A stretch of DNA of 10,660 nt from the NCBI GenBank assembly GCA_018714005.1, contig DVOA01000085.1, positions 1 to 10,660 of the forward strand, given 5' to 3'. A model generated the notes under the pieces. That model was not told the DNA's origin. It ran no database searches and saw only the letters and a program-made list of their open reading frames with translations. The translations under genes were made by a program, and so were the position numbers. The stretch is from Spyradomonas excrementavium (GTDB lineage: Bacteria; Cyanobacteriota; Vampirovibrionia; Gastranaerophilales; Gastranaerophilaceae). Positions 4,525 to 10,660 of the stretch are shown here, piece by piece (within the stretch, counting starts at the first letter, position 1; the number at the start of each line of letters is the position of its first letter).

Positions 4525-5940
4525 CTATTTTTTTGTAAAAAATCCGATAATTTTGTCCAAAAATCCTTCCTCCTCAACGATTTCACCCGATGTAAGAAGC
4601 TGATAACGCTTTTGAGCCTTTTCTTTTTCTTCACCTGTTGGTGCGAATTTTAAATATTGCTCGTAATAATTGATTGCTTCGCCGACCTGCCTGTTTCCGT
4701 CGCAGTGTTTTGCGAGCTTGAGCAGCGTTTCGTAATCTTTCGGGTTGATTTCATTCAGCGCGTAAAGATATTGTATGGTTTTTTCCTCATATCCCTCATG
4801 TTCGTAGAAATTTACGAGCTTTTTGAGGGTGGGCACATCGTCTTTTTCGATTTCAACGAGCTTTTCCGAAAACTCAATCGACGCAACCCTGTCATCCATT
4901 GCAATATAAAGGTTAATTAGCTCTCTGATGACGCCAACCTGCTTTTTATCAGCAGAATAAGCGTTCAAAAACTCATTCAGCGCCAAATCGTTTGCGTTTT
5001 TCAAAAGATAATATTTGCCCCAGTTAAAATGAGCGTCATATTCTTTGTTCTGCTTTTCAAAAACCAGCGCTCTCATCTGCGACGCAAGCGGGCTTTTGGG
5101 TTCTTTTGCCTCATATTTTTCAATATACTGCAATGCCGAATCAAATTCATCGTTGTTGTAATAATATTCGGCGACCATTGCAAAATATTGCGGCGTTGAT
5201 TTGTCCTTGTCGCTCAATGACTGCAAAATCTCAAAAGCTTCGTCATTTTTTTCCTGTAAAAGCAAAATTTTCGCTCTGGAAAGGTTGTTTGTCGAATATT
5301 CAAGCGCTTCTTCGTATTTTCCGAGCTCCATGTAAATTTTTGATAAAAGTTCTTTAAATTCCATGTTTTGTGGGAATTCTTTGAGCGCCTGCGCCAGAAT
5401 ATTTGCCGCTGCCGGCTTGTCAGTGCTGTAATAAATCTTTGCAAGCGAACTGTATGCGTTTTCGTTGTGCTCGTAATCCAAAATCCTCAAATATTCATCA
5501 ATCGCCTGCATTGGCTTTTCGATTATTTCATAAGTCTGCGCAAGAAGGTATCTTGCCGTGATAATTTCTTTTTCTTCTGTTGTATTGGAGAGCGCTTTTT
5601 TGTAATCCGCAACAGACTGGTCTAAACGCCCCTCAAGCGTTTTAAGCTTTGCCCTTGTCATGTAATAATCATATTTGTTTGAATGGAAATAAATATCCAT
5701 TAATTGATGGTAAGGAAGCGGGTTTTCGGGCGTATGCATAAGCATAATATTCCAGTATTCAACGGCTTCTTGCGTTTTCCCGAGGTGCTGCGCCGAAATT
5801 GCCAGCTGAGAAAGCACATCCATGTCATTTTGATTGGCTTTGTAGGCCTCTTTGTAGCATTCGTATGCCTGTTCGTGCTTGTCGTTTTCTTCAAATTCTG
5901 CGGCTTTCGCAAGTACCTGCGCAACTGTTCTGCTGTTCAT
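4525..5940 (-). CDS. Tetratricopeptide-repeat protein, partner-binding scaffold
   Basis: This 471-residue protein is built almost entirely of TPR helix pairs. The 34-residue rhythm is visible from about residue 8 (EFEENDKHEQAYECYKEAYK) to about 450, for example 'GRLDQSVADYKKAL', 'GKYEEALEY', 'DEFDSALQYIEKY' and 'GEAINYYEQYLKFAP'. There are roughly 12 units, some degenerate. No signal peptide or membrane helix is seen. The tail EGFLDKIIGFFTKK (about 458-471) could form a short amphipathic helix with two terminal lysines, perhaps a membrane or partner anchor. The start is supported by AAGGGAGAG 4-5 nt before the ATG. A promoter, TTGTCC (5999-5994) and TATAGT (5975-5970) with an 18-bp spacer on the minus strand, is likely. 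It is divergent from infB. TPRs mediate protein contacts; the specific partner is unknown. Confidence 0.9.
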   Translation of the reverse strand: MNSRTVAQVLAKAAEFEENDKHEQAYECYKEAYKANQNDMDVLSQLAISAQHLGKTQEAVEYWNIMLMHTPENPLPYHQLMDIYFHSNKYDYYMTRAKLKTLEGRLDQSVADYKKALSNTTEEKEIITARYLLAQTYEIIEKPMQAIDEYLRILDYEHNENAYSSLAKIYYSTDKPAAANILAQALKEFPQNMEFKELLSKIYMELGKYEEALEYSTNNLSRAKILLLQEKNDEAFEILQSLSDKDKSTPQYFAMVAEYYYNNDEFDSALQYIEKYEAKEPKSPLASQMRALVFEKQNKEYDAHFNWGKYYLLKNANDLALNEFLNAYSADKKQVGVIRELINLYIAMDDRVASIEFSEKLVEIEKDDVPTLKKLVNFYEHEGYEEKTIQYLYALNEINPKDYETLLKLAKHCDGNRQVGEAINYYEQYLKFAPTGEEKEKAQKRYQLLTSGEIVEEEGFLDKIIGFFTKK

Positions 5941-5969
5941 GATTCTCTCCCTTAGTGTATATTGATTTT

Positions 5970-5999
5970 ACTATACTTGTGATTTGAAGACAAGGACAA
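5970..5999 (-). promoter_or_regulatory. Probable promoter of the TPR gene
   Basis: On the minus strand TTGTCC (5999-5994; four of six consensus) is followed after 18 bp by TATAGT (5975-5970; five of six). The predicted start lies about 25 nt before the ATG, leaving just enough room for the AAGGGAGAG ribosome-binding site (5953-5945). Confidence 0.45.
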
Positions 6000-6084
6000 C
6001 CGAATGTAACCGGATTACTGTACTTAATTATATGCTTGTGCTACAAATATATTAGGAATCAAAGATTGGAGAAAAATTTAATAT

Positions 6085-8559
6085 ATGGCTGACAATATAA
6101 GAGTGTATGAACTGGCTAAAGAGCTGAATAAAACGAATAAGGAAGTGCTTGACGTTCTTGAAAATAAAATGGGCGTAAAGGGAAAATCGCATTCCAGCGT
6201 GATTACTGATGAACAGGCAAAAAAAATCAAAGAATTGATTCTTGAACCTGCACAGGAGGTTAAGAAAAAGCCAAAAGCTTTCATCGTGAAAAAAGCTAAG
6301 CCGGCTCCCGCTCCGGAAACGCAGGAACCTAAAAAAGAAGAACCAAAACCCGTGATTCCTCAACAAAAGGTGATTGAAAAAGTAAACCTTTCACCTGCTG
6401 CGGCAGTTAAAAAAGCTCCGGTTCAGCCGCAAAGACCTGTTCAGCCTGCAAAACCCCAAAAAACAGCGGAAACGGCAAGGTTGGATAGAAAAAAAGATGT
6501 AAAACCCGAGTCAGCCTCAAAAACTCAACCGGCAAAAACCGAAAAACCGCAAAAAACTTCCGGTGATTCTGCTGCGGAGAGAAAACCGATACAGCGCCAT
6601 ATAATTTCTCAGGATATTTATGAAGGAAAAGGCGCCGGCAAAAAGAAAACCGGCAAGAAAAAAGAAAAAATCTTCAAAAGCAAAGAAGAAGAACAGGAAA
6701 GAATCAGCCTTGAAAAAGCAAGCGCTCAAAAACACAAAAAACGCAGCCATGCCCAGGAGGCCGAGGAGGTTGTTAAGCAGGTTGTTATTAACCAGCCTGT
6801 AACCGTTGGCGAACTTGCTGAAAAAATCAACAAACCGTCTGCCGAAATCGTGAAATTTCTTATGATGCAGGGCGTTCTTGCTACGGTGAACGAGGTTATT
6901 GACGTACCGACCGCGAAAAAGGCTGCAGAAAGCTTTGATATTGAAGTTCTTGAAGAAGATTTGGACGCTTTCATCGAAGAAGAGATGAAAAAAGAAGAAA
7001 AAGCCAAAGCGCTTTCTGAAATTGATGAAAAATTGCTGAAAAGACGCGCACCTGTCGTAAGTATCATGGGGCACGTTGACCATGGCAAAACAACTCTTCT
7101 TGACTCAATCAGAGCCTCAAAACACAAAATTGTTGCGACCGAAGCCGGCGGAATCACCCAGTCAATCGGTGCTTATACCGTTCATCTTGATAAAAAGAAA
7201 ATTGTTTTCATTGATACCCCCGGCCACGAGGCATTTACCGAAATGCGTGCCAGAGGCGCAAAATCTACGGATATTGCAATCCTTGTAGTCGCTGCTGACG
7301 ACGGAATTATGCCCCAGACGATTGAAGCTATTAACCACGCTAAAGCTGCGGAAATTCCGATTATTGTTGCGGTTAATAAAATTGATAAACCCGACGCAAA
7401 TCCGGATAAAATCCTCCAGCAGCTGACAGAACACGGCCTTGTGCCCGAAGAATGGGGCGGCGAAACTGTTTGCGTTAAAGTCAGTGCTTTGCAGGGCACA
7501 GGAATTGATGAACTCCTTGAATATATCCTGCTGATTGCGGAAGTGCAGGATTTGAAAGCAAATCCCGATGCTTCTGCGTCCGGTGTTGTTATTGAGGCTA
7601 ACCTCGACAAAGGTAAAGGCCCTGTTGCGACGCTTCTTGTCCAGAACGGAACCTTGAAAACGAGCGATTGCGTTGTTGCCGGCACTGTTTGCGGCCGCGT
7701 AAGGGCGCTTTTGTCCGATTCCGGCGAAAGAGTCAAAAAAGCCGGCCCATCCACCCCTGTTGAGATTCTGGGGCTTACCGAAGTTCCGCAGGCGGGTGAT
7801 ACTTTTGAAGTTGTTGCGAATGACAAGCTCATGAAGAGCATTGTTTCCGAAAGAAAAGAAAAAGAAAGAACCTCAAGGCTCGAAGCAATGGTTCCCGCGC
7901 ATATTAGAAACGAAATTGTGGGTGAAAATGAGGATGAAATCCAGCACCTTAACTTAATTATCAAGGCTAACACTCATGGCTCTGCAGAGGCGTTGTCGCA
8001 GGCTATTAACCAGTTCAAATCCAATGAAATTGTCATAAAACTGGTTCATGTGGGCGTAGGTGATATTTCAGAAGCCGATGTAATGCTTGCAGCTGCCAGC
8101 AATGCCTTAATTCTCGGTTTTTCGGTTAAAGAGGACGCAAATGCCCTCAATGCGGCTTCAAAAGAGAACGTTACAATCAAAAAATACGACATTATCTATC
8201 AAATCCTTGAAGATTTGGAAAAAACAATGCTCAACCTGCTCCAGCCTGAAATCAAAGAGGTTGAACTCGGCCGTGCAGAGGTCAGACAGGTCTTTACGGT
8301 CGGAAAAACTACTAAAATCGCAGGTTGTTATGTACTTGAGGGTAAAATTCTCAAGGGCAAAACAGCTGTCCTTCTCAGAAACGGCCAGGAAATCTTCAAA
8401 GGCCAAATTGACCAGCTCAAACGCTTCAAAGACGATGTTAAAGAGGTCGCAACGGGCTTTGAGTGCGGTATTTCCTTTGCTAAATTCAACGATATCCAAG
8501 AGGGCGATATAATCGAAGTATCAACGACCGAAGAAGTTGAAAGACAGGCTCTGGTATAA
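6085..8559 (+). CDS. infB: Translation initiation factor IF-2
   Basis: IF-2 is the GTPase that brings initiator fMet-tRNA to the 30S subunit and promotes 50S joining. Order of domains: an IF2_N module (about 3-55), a Lys/Pro/Ala-rich linker (about 55-220), a second IF2_N module (about 228-290), the G domain, then beta-barrel and C-terminal fMet-tRNA-binding domains. G motifs are GHVDHGKT (329-336), DTPGH (377-381), NKID (431-434) and SAL (467-469), all intact. The switch region reads TEAGGITQSIGAY, where most bacteria have GEAGGITQHIGAY. At 824 residues it lies between the Bacillus subtilis and Escherichia coli proteins. TTGGAGA lies about 13 nt before the ATG, a slightly long spacing. A possible extended -10 (TGC-TACAAA, 6039-6047) lacks a good -35. 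First gene of a cluster with rbfA and truB. Confidence 0.98.
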   Translation: MADNIRVYELAKELNKTNKEVLDVLENKMGVKGKSHSSVITDEQAKKIKELILEPAQEVKKKPKAFIVKKAKPAPAPETQEPKKEEPKPVIPQQKVIEKVNLSPAAAVKKAPVQPQRPVQPAKPQKTAETARLDRKKDVKPESASKTQPAKTEKPQKTSGDSAAERKPIQRHIISQDIYEGKGAGKKKTGKKKEKIFKSKEEEQERISLEKASAQKHKKRSHAQEAEEVVKQVVINQPVTVGELAEKINKPSAEIVKFLMMQGVLATVNEVIDVPTAKKAAESFDIEVLEEDLDAFIEEEMKKEEKAKALSEIDEKLLKRRAPVVSIMGHVDHGKTTLLDSIRASKHKIVATEAGGITQSIGAYTVHLDKKKIVFIDTPGHEAFTEMRARGAKSTDIAILVVAADDGIMPQTIEAINHAKAAEIPIIVAVNKIDKPDANPDKILQQLTEHGLVPEEWGGETVCVKVSALQGTGIDELLEYILLIAEVQDLKANPDASASGVVIEANLDKGKGPVATLLVQNGTLKTSDCVVAGTVCGRVRALLSDSGERVKKAGPSTPVEILGLTEVPQAGDTFEVVANDKLMKSIVSERKEKERTSRLEAMVPAHIRNEIVGENEDEIQHLNLIIKANTHGSAEALSQAINQFKSNEIVIKLVHVGVGDISEADVMLAAASNALILGFSVKEDANALNAASKENVTIKKYDIIYQILEDLEKTMLNLLQPEIKEVELGRAEVRQVFTVGKTTKIAGCYVLEGKILKGKTAVLLRNGQEIFKGQIDQLKRFKDDVKEVATGFECGISFAKFNDIQEGDIIEVSTTEEVERQALV

Positions 8560-8633
8560 GTTTATATAAGACTAAAGCGCATGGTTTTTCTGCCTGTGCT
8601 GTGCTAAATTCTAAAAGTGATGAGAGGTAAATT

Positions 8634-8984
8634 ATGTCCTTACGAAACGAACGCGTCAGAAAAACGCTTATGAAAGAAATCGCTGATATTATACAAAAAG
8701 AACTCCGTGATTCCCGAATTGCGGGCGTAATTTCGATTACGGACATTGAGCTTGCTCATGATAACTCTTTTGCAAAGGTTTATTACTCGGTTTTTGCGCC
8801 AGAGGACGCAAAACAAAAAACTATCGAGGCGCTTGAAGAAAATGTTCCCAAAATCCGTTATGAAGTGGGAAAAAGAATCCGCTTGCGCCTGACTCCGGAA
8901 TTGCGCTTTATTCCCGACGATTCTCTTGAAAGAGGAACGCATGTTATGGATTTGATTGATAAAATTTCACGCGGCGAGATGTAA
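8634..8984 (+). CDS. rbfA: 30S ribosome-binding factor A
   Basis: RbfA is a single-KH-domain protein that binds immature 30S subunits and helps mature the 16S rRNA 5' end, notably in the cold. The 116-residue length is typical. Hallmarks are the N-terminal basic helix RNERVRKTLMKEIADIIQKE, the block DSRIAGVISITDIELAHDNSFAKVYYSVF, and the C-terminal RLRLTPELRFIPDDSLERG segment with its KH-like fold pattern. AGAGG lies 6 nt before the ATG. The 74-bp gap after infB shows no clear terminator or promoter, so co-transcription is likely. The stop TAA directly abuts the truB ATG. Confidence 0.97.
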   Translation: MSLRNERVRKTLMKEIADIIQKELRDSRIAGVISITDIELAHDNSFAKVYYSVFAPEDAKQKTIEALEENVPKIRYEVGKRIRLRLTPELRFIPDDSLERGTHVMDLIDKISRGEM

Positions 8985-9842
8985 ATGTTCGGATTTCTCA
9001 ATATTTACAAGCCAAAAGGCATAACTTCTCACGATGTTGTGTCGATTTTGCGAAAAGTTACAAAAATCAGGCAAATCGGCCATACCGGAACCCTTGACCC
9101 GATGGCGGAGGGCGTTTTGCCTGTGGCAATTTCAAAGGCTTCGCGGCTTATCGAGTATCTTCAGGAGGAAAAGGGGTACATTGCGGAAGTAACTTTCGGA
9201 AAAATCTCCGACACGTACGATGTTGAGGGGAAAATTGAGGATTTTTCGGAAAAAAGGGTTTCAGCAGAGGAAATTAATGAAAAATTGCGCGCTTTTTCGG
9301 GCGAAATTGAACAAATTCCTCCGGCATTTTCGGCTGTTCATTACAAGGGCAAACGCCTCTATGAACTGGCGCGTTCCGGTGAAATTCCCGACGATATTCC
9401 GAAAAGAAAGGTTTTTATTGCCAGAGCGGAACTTGTTGATTTTGATGAGTCAAGACAAATCGGAAAAATCTCAATAGAATGCTCAAAAGGCACTTATATC
9501 CGCTCTATTGTGAACGATTTGGGCATGATGCTCGGCTGCGGTGCGCTGATGAGCGGGCTTGTGCGGACAAAATCCGGCTTTTTCTGCCTGAAAGATGCGA
9601 TTGCGCTGGATGATATTAAAATTGTTGCCGATGTTGAGAAAAATTTGATAAATCCGCTGGATGTTTTGCCGTTTAACTGCTATAATTTGACTGAAATTGA
9701 ATATGAAAAAGTAATCCATGGGCAAAGCCTGAAAAGTGCTTTGGAAAATGGTTACACGGCGCTCGTTTTTGACGGAAAACTCGCCGGTATCGGAAATATT
9801 GAGTCCGGTATTTTAAAGGTAAAGAAGGTATTCGGAATATGA
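8985..9842 (+). CDS. truB: tRNA pseudouridine-55 synthase
   Basis: TruB isomerises uridine 55 in the T loop of tRNAs to pseudouridine and acts as a tRNA chaperone. The catalytic motif is GHTGTLDPMAEGVLP with the nucleophile D38. Other family blocks are the start GFLNIYKPKGITSHD, PPAFSAVHYKGKRLYELARSG (about residues 111-131), and GTYIRSIVNDLG (about 171-182). The 285-residue length is a little short, with a compact C-terminal PUA-like region. The ATG directly follows the rbfA stop and has only a weak GGCGAG upstream, so translation probably depends on coupling. Its stop overlaps the next start (ATGA). Confidence 0.97.
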   Translation: MFGFLNIYKPKGITSHDVVSILRKVTKIRQIGHTGTLDPMAEGVLPVAISKASRLIEYLQEEKGYIAEVTFGKISDTYDVEGKIEDFSEKRVSAEEINEKLRAFSGEIEQIPPAFSAVHYKGKRLYELARSGEIPDDIPKRKVFIARAELVDFDESRQIGKISIECSKGTYIRSIVNDLGMMLGCGALMSGLVRTKSGFFCLKDAIALDDIKIVADVEKNLINPLDVLPFNCYNLTEIEYEKVIHGQSLKSALENGYTALVFDGKLAGIGNIESGILKVKKVFGI

Positions 9843-10660
9843 AAAGATTTTTATCGGGATTGGCAATTTTAGGGATTTTACTTACAGGAAAGGCGTTTGC
9901 GCTTGTCGATACTTCGCTTTGCCCGCAGCCGCCGTACGCTGTAAGCTCCGGTTTGCCGCTATTTTTGAGCAAAGCTACCGGAACAAATTTTTTGCTGACA
10001 AGAATCGGCGAAATGTCGCTGGAAAGCCAGCTTAAAAAAGAACTCGGCGCAAAATTTGACGTCCAAATTTACCCCTACGGCGGAAAAAACCTTATTGACG
10101 GCAAATTCAAAAAAATCACAGCGACCTCAAAAAACGCAACCATTGACGGTGTTCATATTTCCTCGATAAAATCCGAATCCGTCTGCGATTACAACCATTT
10201 TGTGACAAAAGGCGACGATGTTTATTCTGCGGAGAATTTTCTTTCAAAATTTGACGTAAATATCACCTCAAACGACATCCAGCAGACTTTTGCCGCCGGA
10301 AAATTCACAAAAACTCTTGAATCAATGAGCGTGAGCATGGGAAATATCATTGTTTTCAAAGTATTTGAGCCGTCAGCGGCCATAAAAAACAACCGTTTTG
10401 ACCTGTCGATGAAAATAATTTCTCCGCTGATTACAGGCGGCAAAACAAAGACGATTTCTATGAACATGGGGCTCGGCGTGCAGGACGGTCAGGTGCAATT
10501 CACTGATATCAAGCTGAATCAGGGTTCTGCAAATGTGAATCTGAACGCACTTTTGCCAATAATCAACAAACTTAATCCGTTTATGTACGAAACAACCCTC
10601 CTCAAAACAAAGGGCAGTATTGTCCGGATTAATGATATAAAAATGGTCAATAACAGCATT
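9839..10660 (+). CDS. Secreted DUF2993 (LmeA-like) lipid-binding-type protein, 3' end outside the window
   Basis: The frame opens at ATG 9839 and stays open for 274 codons to the window edge. Residues 1-21 (MKRFLSGLAILGILLTGKAFA) form a signal peptide: two basic residues, a hydrophobic core and an A-F-A cleavage site before LVD. The mature part reads LESQLKKELGAKFDVQIYP, then a 'KNLIDGKFKKI' and 'NATIDGVHISSIKSES' beta-rich stretch, then 'VNITSNDIQQTF'. That order matches DUF2993/LmeA-like proteins, which have a lipid-binding fold, are abundant in Cyanobacteria and occur in Actinobacteria. AGAAGG lies 10 nt before the start, which overlaps the truB stop by ATGA. It probably acts in the periplasm or at the outer membrane. 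Domain assignment is by eye; the role is unknown. Confidence 0.75.
   Translation, partial: MKRFLSGLAILGILLTGKAFALVDTSLCPQPPYAVSSGLPLFLSKATGTNFLLTRIGEMSLESQLKKELGAKFDVQIYPYGGKNLIDGKFKKITATSKNATIDGVHISSIKSESVCDYNHFVTKGDDVYSAENFLSKFDVNITSNDIQQTFAAGKFTKTLESMSVSMGNIIVFKVFEPSAAIKNNRFDLSMKIISPLITGGKTKTISMNMGLGVQDGQVQFTDIKLNQGSANVNLNALLPIINKLNPFMYETTLLKTKGSIVRINDIKMVNNSI

Noticed and set aside
4303..4653. Plus-strand 116-codon frame beginning MRGSNSRHLPCKGSALPTEL
   Set aside because: Its N-terminal part is the antisense translation of tRNA-Val, a well-known annotation artefact, and the rest overlaps the structured leader and the TPR gene on the other strand.
7182..7973. 263-codon minus-strand frame inside infB
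   Set aside because: It is an antisense shadow of the IF-2 G domain and following region, which is strongly conserved on the plus strand; the minus-strand protein has no recognisable features.
1..10660. CRISPR array, insertion sequence or prophage genes
   Set aside because: No regularly spaced repeats, transposase, integrase or phage-like frames are visible; the only direct repeats are around tRNA-Val.

Overview
The window looks like a chromosomal segment of an A+T-rich, non-photosynthetic relative of the Cyanobacteria, most likely a gut-type Candidatus Gastranaerophilales (Melainabacteria). Three things suggest this. A small protein carries the motif NPFGINFKGNVLAADVFE, which I recall as recurring in unrelated Gastranaerophilales proteins. 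The last gene encodes a DUF2993/LmeA-like secreted protein, a family common in Cyanobacteria. A pair of corrinoid iron-sulfur protein genes points to an anaerobe. The assignment rests on recall and motif reading, not on a search.

Layout. Positions 1-2027 (+): the end of acsD (window-truncated) overlaps acsC. Together they encode the two subunits of the corrinoid iron-sulfur protein that carries methyl groups in the Wood-Ljungdahl pathway. Positions 2028-2448 hold no protein gene. They contain a strong promoter with a perfect palindrome over its -10 region, a short A-rich region ending in a strong terminator (candidate small RNA), and then a second promoter. Positions 2449-3296 (+): a two-gene operon of lineage-type proteins of unknown function, the second with HEAT-like helices. 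It ends in a terminator shared with the convergent alkD-like DNA glycosylase gene (3347-4036, -).

Positions 4105-4504 (-): a tRNA-Val(UAC) gene in an unusual setting. Its last 18 bases plus discriminator and terminator are repeated about 155 bp downstream, and its first 11 bases are repeated 87 bp upstream. The intervening DNA on both sides is G+C-rich and full of inverted repeats. Positions 4525-5940 (-): a long tetratricopeptide-repeat protein, divergent from the translation operon that follows.

Positions 6085-10660 (+): infB (IF2), rbfA and truB, a conserved bacterial order for translation initiation, 30S maturation and tRNA pseudouridine-55 synthesis. They are followed, with an ATGA overlap, by a secreted DUF2993-like protein that runs off the window. 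The usual upstream partners (rimP, nusA) are absent: infB is the first gene of its strand here.

The most unusual parts are the non-coding ones: the candidate sRNA with its operator-like palindrome, and the duplicated tRNA-end structure. An acsCD pair in this lineage, if the lineage is right, is also notable.
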